Part shown: piece by piece, positions 8,934-17,944 of the stretch | Layout of the letters: each line of letters starts with the position of its first letter | Numbering within the stretch: position 1 is the first letter of the stretch | Assembly (NCBI RefSeq): GCF_030406325.1 | Contig: NZ_JAUEQY010000031.1 | Coordinates: forward strand, 1 to 64,000 | Length of the DNA: 64,000 nt | Direction of reading: 5' to 3' | DNA from: Actinomadura sp. DC4 | GTDB lineage: Bacteria; Actinomycetota; Actinomycetes; Streptosporangiales; Streptosporangiaceae | Notes under the pieces: generated by a model | Seen by the model: the letters and a program-made list of their open reading frames with translations, nothing else | What the model was told of the DNA's origin: nothing | Databases searched by the model: none | Translations under genes and position numbers: made by a program

Positions 8934-10205
8934 TCAGCCGTCACGAGCCCCCTCCTTACCGTAGTACGCCTGACGCTCGCCGTCGGGCCGTACGAGCGCC
9001 GCCGGGCGAACGGCGCCGGCGCCGAACCGCCGGGCCGCGAGGTCCATGGCCTGCTCGGCCTCCCGCCAGCCGGTCTCCGGCTCGCCCAGGGCCATCTGGC
9101 GGGTCGTCGAGTCCGCGGGAACGAGATTTTCGACACGTACGCCGACGAGCCGCAGCGGGGTGTACTCCAGCCCCGAGGCCGCGTACAGCGCGCATGCCGT
9201 CGCGTAGATCTCGCGGGCCAGGTCGGTCGGCTCGCGGAGGGTGCGCGCCCGGGTGATCGTGGTGAAGTCGTCCCGGCGCAGCTTGACCGCGATCGTACGG
9301 CCGGCCTGACCGCTCCCCCGCAGGCGCGCGCCGACGCGGTCGGAGAGCCGCAGCAGCTCACGCCGGATGGTGACGGCGTCGGCGATGTCGACGTCGAAGG
9401 TCTCCTCGGCCCCGATGCTCTTGTCCCTGACCGAGGACACGACGGAGCGTTCGTCGCGTCCCCAGGCGAGGTTGTGCAGGTGTTCGCCGGCGGCCTCGCC
9501 GACCTCCCGCCGCAAGGTGTCGAGCGGCGTCGCGGCCAGGTCGCCGACGGTGTGCAGGCCCAGGCGGGTCAGGATCTGCTCGGTACGCTCCCCGACGCCC
9601 CACAGCGCGGCGACGGGCAGCGGGTGCAGGAAGCCGACCACGCCGTCGGCGGGCACGACGAGCAGCCCGTCGGGCTTGCAGCGGGTCGAGGCGAGCTTGG
9701 CGACGAACTTCGTGCTCGCGACCCCGACCGAACACGTGATCCCCTGCTGCTCGGCGACCTGCCGCCGGATCATCCGCCCGATCTCGGCGGACCTCCCGAG
9801 CCGTTTGAGCGCCCCGGAGACGTCGAGGAAGGCCTCGTCGAGCGCGAGGGGCTCGACGACCGGGGTGATGGACTCGAAGATCTCTCTCACGCCGGCGGAG
9901 ACCTCGGCGTACCGGTCGTGGCGCGGTGGCAGCACGACCGCCTGCGGGCAGAGCCTGCGGGCGCGGCTCATCGGCATCGCCGAGTGCACGCCGAACTTTC
10001 GCGCCTCGTACGAGGCGGCGGCCACGACCCCGCGTCCGCCGGCCCCGCCGACGACGACGGGGTGGCCGCGCAGCTCGGGGCGTTCGAGCAGCTCGACGCT
10101 GACGAAGAAGGCGTCCATGTCGACGTGCAGGACGCCGCAGCCGGTGTCGTCGGCCGGCGGCCCGGGCTGCGGCCCCGGCCGGTGCAACTGCTGCTTTCTG
10201 CTCAC
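8934..10205 (-). CDS. dinB: DNA polymerase IV (Y-family)
   Basis: Error-prone translesion polymerase of 423 residues. The palm begins with VLHVDMDAFFVSVEL (about 26-40, first catalytic Asp). The second acidic pair is in LDEAFLDVSGAL. The helix-hairpin-helix region (PVAALWGVGERTEQILTRLG) and a little-finger domain ending in LRLVGVRVENL follow. Catalytic residues are complete. The start is the GTG at 10203-10205, which lies close to the family start; its ribosome binding site is weak and a shorter N-terminus starting nearer the catalytic strand is possible. The C-terminus ends in a short extension without an obvious clamp motif. No LexA-type box is evident upstream. Confidence 0.9.
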   Translation of the reverse strand: MSRKQQLHRPGPQPGPPADDTGCGVLHVDMDAFFVSVELLERPELRGHPVVVGGAGGRGVVAAASYEARKFGVHSAMPMSRARRLCPQAVVLPPRHDRYAEVSAGVREIFESITPVVEPLALDEAFLDVSGALKRLGRSAEIGRMIRRQVAEQQGITCSVGVASTKFVAKLASTRCKPDGLLVVPADGVVGFLHPLPVAALWGVGERTEQILTRLGLHTVGDLAATPLDTLRREVGEAAGEHLHNLAWGRDERSVVSSVRDKSIGAEETFDVDIADAVTIRRELLRLSDRVGARLRGSGQAGRTIAVKLRRDDFTTITRARTLREPTDLAREIYATACALYAASGLEYTPLRLVGVRVENLVPADSTTRQMALGEPETGWREAEQAMDLAARRFGAGAVRPAALVRPDGERQAYYGKEGARDG

Positions 10206-10450
10206 GTCCGCCCCCGTCCCGGGCGCGGACCCACCGGCCTGTGCCACCCGGATGAGGAGAACCCGGACCGGCCCGCGAACATGCCGTCGGATCTTCCGCG
10301 CGGGCCCGTGCCGGGGTGGGCCCGGCTTGTCCCAGAATGCTCCGCGTTCACGCTGCGTGGCGGGGTCAGGGGGACGAAGGGTGATCCCCGGCGCGGATGG
10401 TCGTTCCGCGGCTGGGGTTCGACTGGAGGCCCGTCCACCGGTTCGTCCCG

Positions 10451-11197
10451 CTATCGCCGGCGGGCCAGGGCGTGGAGCTGAGTCGCCACGTCTTTGAGCA
10501 CCGGGTGCATCGAGACCGCCTTCTCGAGGGCGACGAGCTCCTCGGTCGCGCCGCGCTCGCCGTCGATCATGCCGCTCGGCACCAGGTCCGTGAACACGCG
10601 GACGCCGTGGACCTCGCCGACGTGCAGGCCCGCGCCGGCCAGCAGCTCCGACAGCATGCCCGAGGTGAAGCGGCGTGGCATCGGGTCGTGCTCGCCCCAC
10701 CGGCCCTGGGCGCTGGACAGGATGCGCCGGGCGTCCTCGAAATGGCCCGCGAGCGCGCGGTGCAGCACGGCCGCGACCTGGTTGGCCGCCAGGACGCTCA
10801 CCGCGCCCCCCGTGCGTACGGTCCGGGCCACCGAGGTCATCGCGGCGGCCGGGTCGTCGACGTACTCCAGCACGCTGTGGCACAGCACCAGGTCGGCGCT
10901 GTCCGGCCCGACCACGGCCGACAGGCCGTCCGCGTCGCCCTGCAGCGCGCGGACCCGGACGCCCGCCTCCGCGGCGCGGCGTTCGAGGCCCGCGAGGGCG
11001 TCCGGGCTGGAGTCCACGACGGTCACGTTGTGGCCCAGCTCGGCCAGGGGAACGGCGAGCCCCCCGGTGCCGCCGCCCGCGTCGAGGACGTCCAGGACGG
11101 CCCGGCCGGACGCCTTGGCGCTCTCGTCGAGCACCTCGCGCAGGATCTCCCACACGACGGCGGTCCGCATGGGCCGCTGCCGCGGACGCTCGGTCAC
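10451..11197 (-). CDS. Class I SAM-dependent methyltransferase
   Basis: 248 residues. SAM-binding motif I is VLDVLDAGGGTGGLAVPLAELG (about 35-56). The acidic end of strand 2 (VTVVDSSPDALAGLERR) and motif II/III (SADLVLCHSVLEYV) follow in the usual order, so the fold is certain. The substrate is not. The SmtA/CmoM-like layout suggests a small molecule or tRNA-linked substrate. The start may be at Met10 (MRTAVVWEILREVLDE) rather than Met1. It lies between dinB and nusB on the same strand, separated from both by 80-250 bases, so it may be its own transcription unit. Confidence 0.7.
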   Translation of the reverse strand: MTERPRQRPMRTAVVWEILREVLDESAKASGRAVLDVLDAGGGTGGLAVPLAELGHNVTVVDSSPDALAGLERRAAEAGVRVRALQGDADGLSAVVGPDSADLVLCHSVLEYVDDPAAAMTSVARTVRTGGAVSVLAANQVAAVLHRALAGHFEDARRILSSAQGRWGEHDPMPRRFTSGMLSELLAGAGLHVGEVHGVRVFTDLVPSGMIDGERGATEELVALEKAVSMHPVLKDVATQLHALARRR

Positions 11198-11281
11198 GGC
11201 GCCCCCCGATGCTGCGTCTTCACGGCTGCCTCTTTCGCCTCACAGCGCCCAGCTTAGGCCCTGTTCGCCGTAGCGCGACGC

Positions 11282-11701
11282 CTAGAGCGACAGCGAGGGC
11301 TTCAGCTCCAGCAGGCGCGACAGCAGGCCGTTGACGAAACGAGGCGACTCGTCGGTGGACAGCTCCGTCGCGAGGGCCACGGCCTCGCTGATCGCGACGC
11401 CGCCCGGCACCTCGTCGCTCCAGAGCAGCTCGTACGACCCCAGCCGCAGGATGTTGCGGTCGACCATCGGCATGCGGTCCAGGGTCCAGCCGACCGAGTA
11501 GGTCGCGATCAGCTCGTCGATGCGGTCGCGGTGCTCCTCCACGCCCGCGACCAGGCGGTCGGCGAACGCCTGCTCGGCCAGCGGCTGCTGCCCGGGCTCG
11601 GCCGCGCGCCGGCCGAGCACGTCGGCCGGCGGCTCGCGGCGGACCTCCGCCTCGTACAGGACCTCAAGGGCCCGCTTACGCGCCTTGCTCCGTGCGGCCA
11701 C
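11282..11701 (-). CDS. nusB: Transcription antitermination factor NusB
   Basis: All-helical RNA-binding protein of 139 residues that, with S10 (NusE), binds boxA RNA and promotes rRNA antitermination. The N-terminal RSKARKRALEVLYEAEVR, the central YSVGWTLDRMPMVDRNILRLGSYELL and EVPGGVAISEAVALATELSTDESPRFVNGLLSRL match the family well. The start is two bases after the efp stop, and the pepQ-like gene, efp and nusB form the usual actinobacterial series. Confidence 0.95.
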   Translation of the reverse strand: MAARSKARKRALEVLYEAEVRREPPADVLGRRAAEPGQQPLAEQAFADRLVAGVEEHRDRIDELIATYSVGWTLDRMPMVDRNILRLGSYELLWSDEVPGGVAISEAVALATELSTDESPRFVNGLLSRLLELKPSLSL

Positions 11702-11703
11702 GG

Positions 11704-12261
11704 TCAGCCGCGGCCGAGGTAGTCGCCCGAGCGGGTGTCGACCTTGATCTTCTCGCCGGTCGTGATGAACAGCGGGACGTTGATCACCGCGCCGGTCTCG
11801 ACCGTGGCGGGCTTGGTGCCGCCGGTCGAGCGGTCGCCCTGCAGGCCCGGCTCGGTCTCGGTCACCTGGAGCACCACGGCCGCGGGCAGCTCGACGTAGA
11901 GCGGCGTGTCGTCGTTGAAGGCGATCACGGCGTTCTGCTCGGGCAGCAGGTAGTCGGCGGCGCCGCCGACCGTGCCGGCCGGGATGTGCGGCTGGTCGTA
12001 GGTCTCGGTGTCCATGAAGACGAAGTCCTCTCCCTCGCGGTAGAGGTACTGCATCTCGCGCTTGTCGACGCTGGCCACGTCGACCTTCGTGCCGGCGTTG
12101 AAGGTCTTGTCGACCACCTTGCCGGAGAGGATGTTCTTGAGCTTGGTGCGGACGAACGCTCCGCCCTTGCCAGGCTTGACGTGCTGGAACTCCTGGACCG
12201 TCCAGAGCTGGCCGTCGAGGTTCAGCGTCATGCCGTTCTTGAGGTCGTTCGTCGTCGCCAC
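11704..12261 (-). CDS. efp: Elongation factor P
   Basis: 185-residue translation factor that relieves ribosome stalling at polyproline stretches. The KOW-like N-terminal domain carries [26 protein letters not shown], whose loop lysine lies in KPGKGG. The OB domains contain [26 protein letters not shown] and the signature [25 protein letters not shown]. No modification enzyme gene is in the window. It is flanked by a proline peptidase and nusB in the same direction, spaced two bases from nusB. Confidence 0.97.
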   Translation of the reverse strand: MATTNDLKNGMTLNLDGQLWTVQEFQHVKPGKGGAFVRTKLKNILSGKVVDKTFNAGTKVDVASVDKREMQYLYREGEDFVFMDTETYDQPHIPAGTVGGAADYLLPEQNAVIAFNDDTPLYVELPAAVVLQVTETEPGLQGDRSTGGTKPATVETGAVINVPLFITTGEKIKVDTRSGDYLGRG

Positions 12262-12296
12262 TGCGTGTGTTCTCCTGCGTCGGCTGCCTGCCGCGT

Positions 12297-13364
12297 CTAG
12301 ATGACGAGCAGTTCCTTGGTCGTCTTGGTGAGCAGCTCCACGCCGTCCGTGCGGACGACCAGAGTGTCCTCGATGCGGACCCCGCCGCGACCCGCGAGAT
12401 AGACGCCGGGCTCGACGGTGATCGGGACTCGATCGGTCAGTTTACCGGTCTTGTCATACCCCAGGAGCGGTGCCTCGTGGATCTCCAGGCCGACTCCGTG
12501 CCCGAGTCCGTGGGGGAACTCCTCGCCGTACCCGGCCTCGATGATGATGTCGCGCGCGGCGGCGTCGACGTCTTTGGTGGCCGCGTCCGGACACGCCGCC
12601 TCGACGCCCGCGCGCTGCGCGAGGGCGACCAGGTCATAGATCTCCCGCAGCCCGCCGGAGGCCGGGCCGACCGCGATCGTACGGGTCATGTCGGCGTGGT
12701 AGCCGGCGTACAGCGCGCCGAAGTCCATGGTCACGAAGTCGCCGGACTCGACCGTACGCGTGCCGGGCACGTGGTGCGGGATCGCGCCGTTGGGGCCGCT
12801 CGCCACGATGGAGGCGAACGCCGGCCGCTCGGCGCCGAGGTCGACCATCGAACGTTCCAGCACGATCGCGATGTCGCGTTCGGTGCGGCCCGGCCGGATG
12901 AAGGGCAGCACGGCGTCGAAGGCCCGGTCGGTGATCGCGCACGCCTCCCGGAGAAGGGCGATCTCCTCCTCGTCCTTGACCGTGCGCAGCTCCTCGACGG
13001 CGTGTCCCAGCGGGACCAGCTCGACGCCCTCGAGCCGGCCGGCGAGCTCGCGGTGGCTCTCGACCGTCAGGTCGTGCGCCTCGAAGGCGAGCCGCCCGGC
13101 CACACGCGCGCCGAGCGCCCCGGCCGTGTCGCGGTCGATGACGCACTCCAGCTCGGGGCACACGCGCGCGGCGGTGCCGGCGTAGCGCCCATCGGTGCCG
13201 AGGACGGCGGTGCCGTCGGCGCGCACGAGGAGCGCGGCGTTGGAACTGGCGAGCCCGGACAGGTGGCGGACGTTGACCAGGCGGGTGATGAGGGCGGCGT
13301 CCGCGCCTCGTTCGGCGACGAGCGCGCCCAGCCGCGCACGGCGTGCTTCATGAATCCCGGGCAT
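12297..13364 (-). CDS. M24 Xaa-Pro aminopeptidase/dipeptidase
   Basis: Metallopeptidase that removes residues next to proline; 355 residues from the ATG at 13362-13364 ([15 protein letters not shown]), preferred over an upstream in-frame start at 13415. The N-terminal creatinase-like domain (1-130) is followed by the pita-bread catalytic domain. Metal ligands are visible in [17 protein letters not shown] (two Asp), [13 protein letters not shown] (His) and the two Glu in [19 protein letters not shown]. It heads the operon with efp and nusB, a conserved actinobacterial arrangement that links proline peptide turnover with EF-P. Confidence 0.9.
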   Translation of the reverse strand: MPGIHEARRARLGALVAERGADAALITRLVNVRHLSGLASSNAALLVRADGTAVLGTDGRYAGTAARVCPELECVIDRDTAGALGARVAGRLAFEAHDLTVESHRELAGRLEGVELVPLGHAVEELRTVKDEEEIALLREACAITDRAFDAVLPFIRPGRTERDIAIVLERSMVDLGAERPAFASIVASGPNGAIPHHVPGTRTVESGDFVTMDFGALYAGYHADMTRTIAVGPASGGLREIYDLVALAQRAGVEAACPDAATKDVDAAARDIIIEAGYGEEFPHGLGHGVGLEIHEAPLLGYDKTGKLTDRVPITVEPGVYLAGRGGVRIEDTLVVRTDGVELLTKTTKELLVI

Positions 13365-13682
13365 GGCACGACTGTACGCGCCGCCGCCCGGCGGAACGGC
13401 GGCGGACACGGTCACGAATCAGGACATGTCCGCGTACGCGTCACAGCCGAGCCGCAGGCCGCCGCGCGTACCCGAGCGGCCGGGGCGAAGGAGCCCGGCC
13501 GCCGCAGGTGGTGCGGCGACGGCCGCCTCCCGGCCGCCGTCACCGGCGCCGGGAGGCTCGGCGACACCGTCCACGGGCCGGAGGCCCACCGCAGGCCCCC
13601 ATCGGCGGAAGGCCGGTGGGCGGCCGCGGTCTCGGCGACCGGGCCGCCCGGCCGGGCACGACGCCGGGCCCCCCTGGCCGGC
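13365..13682. other. 318-base gap without a gene
   Basis: Extremely GC-rich stretch between the peptidase start and the end of the F420-type oxidoreductase. Open frames crossing it are low-complexity Arg/Pro/Gly sequences. It should hold the promoter of the peptidase-efp-nusB operon, but I could not mark hexamers. Confidence 0.4.
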
Positions 13683-14729
13683 TCACACCGACGCGGCGAG
13701 GTCCCGAGCCTTCTCGATCAGCTTCACGCGGGCGGCGTGGTCGGCGGCGATCGGCGTGACGTTGAGGGTGGTGACGCCCGTCTCCTTCAGCGCGGCGATC
13801 CGGTCGCGTACGAAGCCCTCCGAGCCGATCAGCGAGGTCTTCTGCAGCAGCTCGTACGGGACCTTGGCGGCGGCCTCCTGCTTCTTGCCGTCGAGGTAGA
13901 GGTCCTGGATCTCCTCCGCCTCCTTCTCGTAGCCGTAGCGCCGGGCCAGGTCGTTGTAGAAGTTCTTGCCCTTGGCGCCCATGCCGCCGATGTAGAGGGC
14001 GGCCATGGGGCGGCCGAACTCCAGGTAGCCCTCGACGTCGTCGCCGATCGCCAGGCTGGCCTGCGCGACGACGTCCAGCTCGCCGAGCGAGGGGTCGCGC
14101 TTGGCCTTGCCCTTGGCCAGCGGCTCGCCCCAGACGTCGCCCGCCTTCTCCGGCAGGTAGAAGATCGGCTCCCAGCCCTCGGCCAGCTCGGCGGTCATCT
14201 CGACGTTCTTGGGGCCGAGCGAGGCGATGATGATCGGGATGCGCTCGCGTACGGGATGGTTGATCAGCTTGAGCGGCTTGCCGAGGCCCGTGCCCTGCTC
14301 GGCGGGCAGCGGCAGTTTGTAGTGCTTGCCGTCGTAGGACAGCCGCTCACGCCGCCACACCGTACGGCAGATCTCAATGATCTCGCGGGTACGGCCGATC
14401 GGCGCGTGGTACGGCACGCCGTGCCAGCCCTCGATGACCTGCGGGCCGGACGCGCCGATGCCGAGCACGAAGCGCCCGTCGGAGACGTAGTCGAGCCCGG
14501 CGGCGGTCATCGCGGTGAGGGTCGGCGTGCGCGAGTAGATCTGGAGGATGCCCGAGGCGATCTGCAGGCGCTCGGTCCGCGCGGCGATGAAGCCGAGCTG
14601 GCTCACGGCGTCGAAGCTGTAGGCCTCCGGGACGAAGACGATGTCGAGCCCGGCCTTCTCGTAGTCGGCGAGCTCGTCGACGGTCTCCCTGAAGCCCCCC
14701 GCGTAGTTGAGGGACATTCCGATGCGCAT
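13683..14729 (-). CDS. LLM-class F420-dependent oxidoreductase
   Basis: Luciferase-like TIM-barrel flavin/F420 enzyme of 348 residues. The ATG at 14727-14729 gives the standard N-terminus MRIGMSLNYAGGF; AGAGG lies nine bases upstream. VPEAYSFDAVSQLGFIAARTERLQIASGI, LDYVSDGRFVLGIGASGPQVIEGWHGV and the C-terminal LNVTPIAADHAARVKLIEKAR fit the mycobacterial-type subgroup that uses reduced F420 for substrate reduction or dehydrogenation. The substrate is unknown. It is downstream of the thioesterase in the same direction (55 bases apart), so the pair is probably co-regulated by the divergent TetR. Confidence 0.85.
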   Translation of the reverse strand: MRIGMSLNYAGGFRETVDELADYEKAGLDIVFVPEAYSFDAVSQLGFIAARTERLQIASGILQIYSRTPTLTAMTAAGLDYVSDGRFVLGIGASGPQVIEGWHGVPYHAPIGRTREIIEICRTVWRRERLSYDGKHYKLPLPAEQGTGLGKPLKLINHPVRERIPIIIASLGPKNVEMTAELAEGWEPIFYLPEKAGDVWGEPLAKGKAKRDPSLGELDVVAQASLAIGDDVEGYLEFGRPMAALYIGGMGAKGKNFYNDLARRYGYEKEAEEIQDLYLDGKKQEAAAKVPYELLQKTSLIGSEGFVRDRIAALKETGVTTLNVTPIAADHAARVKLIEKARDLAASV

Positions 14730-14784
14730 GCCGCGGTACCTCTTTTTCTGCCCGAGAACCGAATCAGATTCAGTAATAGCGTAG

Positions 14785-15210
14785 TCAGGCCGCGCTGAAC
14801 ACCATGCACGTGCTGGTGCCGTGCGCGACGAGGCGCCCCTGGTCGTCGGTGACGCGTCCCTCGGTGGTGGCGATCCGGCCGCCCAGGTGGATGGTCGTTC
14901 CCTCACAGCGCAGCTTGACGCCGTCGAGCCGTACGGGCCGGATGAAGTTCACCTTGAGCTCGAGCGTGGTGTAGCCGGCGGTCCCCTCGGGCAGCGAGGC
15001 GTGCACCGAGCAGGCCATCGCCGAGTCGAGCAGGGTGCTGCAGACGCCGCCGTGCAGGGTGCCCAGCGGGTTGCCGAGGTCCGGGCGGGTCTCCAGCGTG
15101 AACACCACGCGGCCCGGCTCCAGGACCTCCAGCGACATGTCCAGCAACGACGCGATGCCGGGCGCGCGCTCCCCGAGCAACGCCGAGATCTGTTCGAGTC
15201 CGGTCGCCAC
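14785..15210 (-). CDS. PaaI-type hotdog thioesterase
   Basis: Hotdog-fold acyl-CoA thioesterase, 141 residues from the GTG at 15208-15210. That start is preferred because GAGGAGG lies six bases before it; an ATG nine codons upstream falls inside the palindromic operator and has no clear ribosome binding site. The LGNPLGTLHGGVCSTLLDSAMACSV segment carries the catalytic HGG motif and helix. The end, HLGGRIATTEGRVTDDQGRLVAHGTSTCMVF, matches PaaI/YbgC relatives that hydrolyse aryl- or medium-chain acyl-CoA. It is divergent from the TetR gene and followed by the F420-type oxidoreductase, suggesting an acyl-CoA-linked catabolic pair. Confidence 0.85.
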   Translation of the reverse strand: MATGLEQISALLGERAPGIASLLDMSLEVLEPGRVVFTLETRPDLGNPLGTLHGGVCSTLLDSAMACSVHASLPEGTAGYTTLELKVNFIRPVRLDGVKLRCEGTTIHLGGRIATTEGRVTDDQGRLVAHGTSTCMVFSAA

Positions 15211-15222
15211 GATCGCCTCCTC

Positions 15223-15266
15223 TATGACGCTTGTCATAGTGAGCGTTCTCTATGATGGGCGTCATA
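15223..15266. promoter_or_regulatory. Twin palindromic operator between thioesterase and tetR
   Basis: TATGAC-GCTT-GTCATA (15223-15238) is a perfect 16-base palindrome, and a second copy TATGATGGGCGTCATA (15251-15266) is nearly perfect; their centres are 28 bases apart. A shorter TATGTCATA (15279-15287) touches the tetR start codon. Location, symmetry and duplication are what is expected for the binding sites of the adjacent TetR repressor, which would control itself and the thioesterase-oxidoreductase pair. Confidence 0.75.
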
Positions 15267-15286
15267 GTCAAGGTGGTGTATGTCAT

Positions 15287-15847
15287 ATGGCCTCCGACGC
15301 CCGTGAGCGCATGGTGCGCAGCGCGGCCTATCTGTTCCGCGAGCGCGGCTTCAGCGGTACGGCGTTCAGCGACGTGATCGCGCACAGCGGCGCCCCCCGC
15401 GGCTCGATCTACCACCACTTCCCCGGCGGCAAGATGCAGCTCGCCGAGGAGGCGGTCCGCTACGCCGGCGACCACCTGGGCGCGGGCGTACGCGCGGCGC
15501 GCCGCGACGACGACCCGGTGGCGGCGGTCCGGGGTTTCCTCGGCTGGTGGCGGCGCGTCCTGGTCAAGAGCGACTTCCGGGCCGGCTGCCCGATCGTCGC
15601 GGTGACCGTGGAGTCCCGGCTCACCGAGGCGGCGGCCGACGCCTTCGGCCGCTGGCAGGACGCCCTGGCCGCCGGCCTGGTCTCGGCCGGCGCGGGGCGG
15701 GCGCGGGCCGCCCGGCTCGCCACGCTCATCGTCGCCTCCGTCGAGGGCGCCACCATCTTGTGCCGGGCGCGCCGCTCGCTGGAGCCGCTCGACGACGTCG
15801 CCGCGGAGCTGGAGGAGCTCATCGCCTCGGCGTGCGAGACCGGCTGA
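15287..15847 (+). CDS. TetR-family transcriptional repressor
   Basis: 186 residues. The N-terminal helix-turn-helix (about 8-52) contains LFRERGFSGTAFSDVIAHSGAPRGSIYHHFPGGK, typical of TetR/AcrR repressors; the rest is an all-helical ligand domain with CPIVAVTVESR. The ATG at 15287 follows a weak ribosome binding site within an operator half. The gene is divergent from a thioesterase and an F420-type oxidoreductase and probably responds to an acyl-CoA or aromatic ligand; that part is inference. Confidence 0.85.
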   Translation: MASDARERMVRSAAYLFRERGFSGTAFSDVIAHSGAPRGSIYHHFPGGKMQLAEEAVRYAGDHLGAGVRAARRDDDPVAAVRGFLGWWRRVLVKSDFRAGCPIVAVTVESRLTEAAADAFGRWQDALAAGLVSAGAGRARAARLATLIVASVEGATILCRARRSLEPLDDVAAELEELIASACETG

Positions 15848-15889
15848 GCGACCGCCCGGGCCGTACGCGGCGCCTCGGCCGCGGGTGAG

Positions 15890-16339
15890 TCAGCTCTCGG
15901 CGAGGAGCTCGGCGACGGCCTGGAGTGCCAGGACGTAGGAGTAGACGCCGAACCCGGCGACGGTGCCCGAGGCCACGGCCGCCACGACCGAGGTGTGGCG
16001 AAACTCCTCGCGCGCGGCGGGGTTGGACAGGTGCACCTCGATCAGCGGCGCGGTGCGCTGGGCGATGGCGTCGCGCAGGGCGTAGGAGTAGTGGGTGAAG
16101 GCGGCGGGGTTCAGCACGACCGGCAGGCGGCCGTCGGCGGCCTCGTGCAGCCAGCCCACGAGCTCGGCCTCGTCGTCGGTCTGGCGCACCTCGGCGTGCA
16201 GGCCGAGCCGGCGGCCGGTGTCGCGGCACAGCGCCGCCAGGTCATCGAAGGTCGCCGCGCCGTAGACCTCGGGCTCGCGGCTGCCGAGCCGGCCGAGGTT
16301 GGGGCCGTTGAGGACCAGGACCTCGCCGATGCCGGTCAT
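15890..16339 (-). CDS. aroQ: 3-dehydroquinate dehydratase, type II
   Basis: Third enzyme of the shikimate pathway; 149 residues, dodecameric type II family. [17 protein letters not shown] (about 11-27) contains the catalytic Arg and Tyr of the flexible lid. [49 protein letters not shown] supply the His, Asn and Arg of the active site. All key residues are present. It follows aroB by 40 bases and ends the aroC-aroK-aroB-aroQ series. Confidence 0.95.
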   Translation of the reverse strand: MTGIGEVLVLNGPNLGRLGSREPEVYGAATFDDLAALCRDTGRRLGLHAEVRQTDDEAELVGWLHEAADGRLPVVLNPAAFTHYSYALRDAIAQRTAPLIEVHLSNPAAREEFRHTSVVAAVASGTVAGFGVYSYVLALQAVAELLAES

Positions 16340-16379
16340 GAGCCCTCCTTCGCCGGGCCCTGGCCCGTGATCCGCCCAC

Positions 16380-17447
16380 TCATCGTGCCACCCGTTCGTA
16401 CGCGCGCTTCAGCAGGTCCTCGTCCGGGTCCTCCAGGCGGCCCGGCTCGGCGACGCCGTCGAGGACGACGAAACGGAGCCGCGAGCCCCGCGCCTTCTTG
16501 TCGATGCGCATCGCGTCGCGCAGCGACGGCCAGGCCTCGGCGGGATAGGACGTCGGCAGGCCCACGGAGCTGAGAACGGCCCGGTGGCGGTCCACCACCT
16601 TGGCGTCGAGCCGGCCGGCCAGGTGCGACAGCTCGGCGGCGTAGACCATGCCGATGGCGACGGCGTCACCGTGCCGGAAGCGGTAGGCCTCGACCTTCTC
16701 GATCGCGTGGCCGAGCGTGTGGCCGTAGTTGAGGATCTCCCGCAGCCCGCTCTCCTTGAGGTCCTCCGCCACGACCCGCGCCTTGATGGTGACGGCGCGC
16801 TCGGTGAGCTCCAGGGTGTGCGGCCCGTCGGGCCGGCCCGCGGCCTCCGGGTCGTCCTCGACCAGCTCCAGGATGCGGGGGTCGGCGATGAACCCGGCCT
16901 TGATCGTCTCGGCCAGGCCGCTGACGTAGTCGGCGCGCGGAACGGTCACGAGCGTGGCCAGGTCGCACAGGACCCCGGCGGGCGGGTGGAAGGCGCCGAC
17001 GAGGTTCTTGCCCTCGGGGATGTCGATCGCGGTCTTGCCGCCGACGGCGGCGTCGACCATGCCGAGGAGCGTGGTGGGCATCAGCACGGCGCGGACGCCG
17101 CGCAGCCAGGTCGCGGCGGCGAACCCGGCGAGGTCGGTCGTCGCTCCCCCGCCGACGCCGACGACCGCGTCCGTACGGGTCATGCCGAAGCCCGCGAACG
17201 CCGACCAGAGGCCGGCGAGCACCGTGACCTCCTTGCCGGCCTCGCCGTCGGGCACCGGCACGGGCCGCGCGTCGTACCCGGCGTCGGCCAGTGCGTGGCA
17301 CACCGGCCGGGCGATCTCGGGCAGTCCCTCGGCGTGCACGACCGCGACGATCCCGGCGTCGCCGAGCAGCGACGGCAGCTCGCTGAGCACCCCGGTGCCG
17401 ATCACCACGTCGTACGGCGCCTCGCCGCCGACCGTGATCCGGGTCAC
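16380..17447 (-). CDS. aroB: 3-dehydroquinate synthase
   Basis: Converts DAHP to 3-dehydroquinate using NAD and a divalent metal; 355 residues. The NAD-binding [21 protein letters not shown], the substrate loop [33 protein letters not shown] and the metal ligands in [25 protein letters not shown] are intact. The start overlaps the aroK stop by four bases (ATGA), so the two are translationally coupled. Confidence 0.97.
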   Translation of the reverse strand: MTRITVGGEAPYDVVIGTGVLSELPSLLGDAGIVAVVHAEGLPEIARPVCHALADAGYDARPVPVPDGEAGKEVTVLAGLWSAFAGFGMTRTDAVVGVGGGATTDLAGFAAATWLRGVRAVLMPTTLLGMVDAAVGGKTAIDIPEGKNLVGAFHPPAGVLCDLATLVTVPRADYVSGLAETIKAGFIADPRILELVEDDPEAAGRPDGPHTLELTERAVTIKARVVAEDLKESGLREILNYGHTLGHAIEKVEAYRFRHGDAVAIGMVYAAELSHLAGRLDAKVVDRHRAVLSSVGLPTSYPAEAWPSLRDAMRIDKKARGSRLRFVVLDGVAEPGRLEDPDEDLLKRAYERVAR

Positions 17448-17944
17448 TCGAGCCCCTCGACGATCTCGTCCACGATCGCGGCGGGCTCGCGGTCGTCGGT
17501 GAGGACTCTGATCGACGCGAGGCCCTCGTAGATCGGGCGGCGTTCTTCCATCAGCTTGCGGAACTGGCTGCGCGGGTTGAGCACGAGCAGCGGCCGCGCC
17601 GAGGCGAGCCCGACGCGCTTGACCGCGTCCGACAGCCCGACCTCCAGGTAGACCACGGGCAGGCCGTCGAGGGCGGACCGGGTCACCGGGTCGAGGATCG
17701 CGCCGCCGCCGAGGGCGACGACGCCCTCGTGCGCGGCGAGGGCCTCGCCGACGGCGGAGCGTTCGAGCGCGCGGAAGCGCTCCTCGCCGTCGTCGACGAA
17801 GATATCGCCGATCGGCTTGCCGGCGGTGGCCTCGACGTCGTGGTCGGTGTCGCGGAAGGCGACGCCGAGACGCTCGGCGAGCAGCTCGCCGACGGTGGTC
17901 TTGCCCGATCCGGGCGGGCCGATGACGACGGCCTTCGGACTCAT
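17444..17944 (-). CDS. aroK: Shikimate kinase
   Basis: Phosphorylates shikimate at O3 with ATP; 166 residues. Walker A is [14 protein letters not shown] (about 9-22). [18 protein letters not shown] carries the Mg and shikimate residues, and ALGGGAI and the lid Arg region SARPLLV follow. It overlaps aroC upstream and aroB downstream by four bases each, forming a tightly coupled block. Confidence 0.96.
   Translation of the reverse strand: MSPKAVVIGPPGSGKTTVGELLAERLGVAFRDTDHDVEATAGKPIGDIFVDDGEERFRALERSAVGEALAAHEGVVALGGGAILDPVTRSALDGLPVVYLEVGLSDAVKRVGLASARPLLVLNPRSQFRKLMEERRPIYEGLASIRVLTDDREPAAIVDEIVEGLE

Noticed and set aside
10202-11153. N-terminal extension of the dinB frame as a real protein part
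   Set aside because: It reads antiframe through the methyltransferase gene and is low-complexity.
12267-14798. Plus-strand open frame of 843 codons
   Set aside because: Mirror image of the peptidase and F420-type oxidoreductase genes, with no start signal or recognisable domain.
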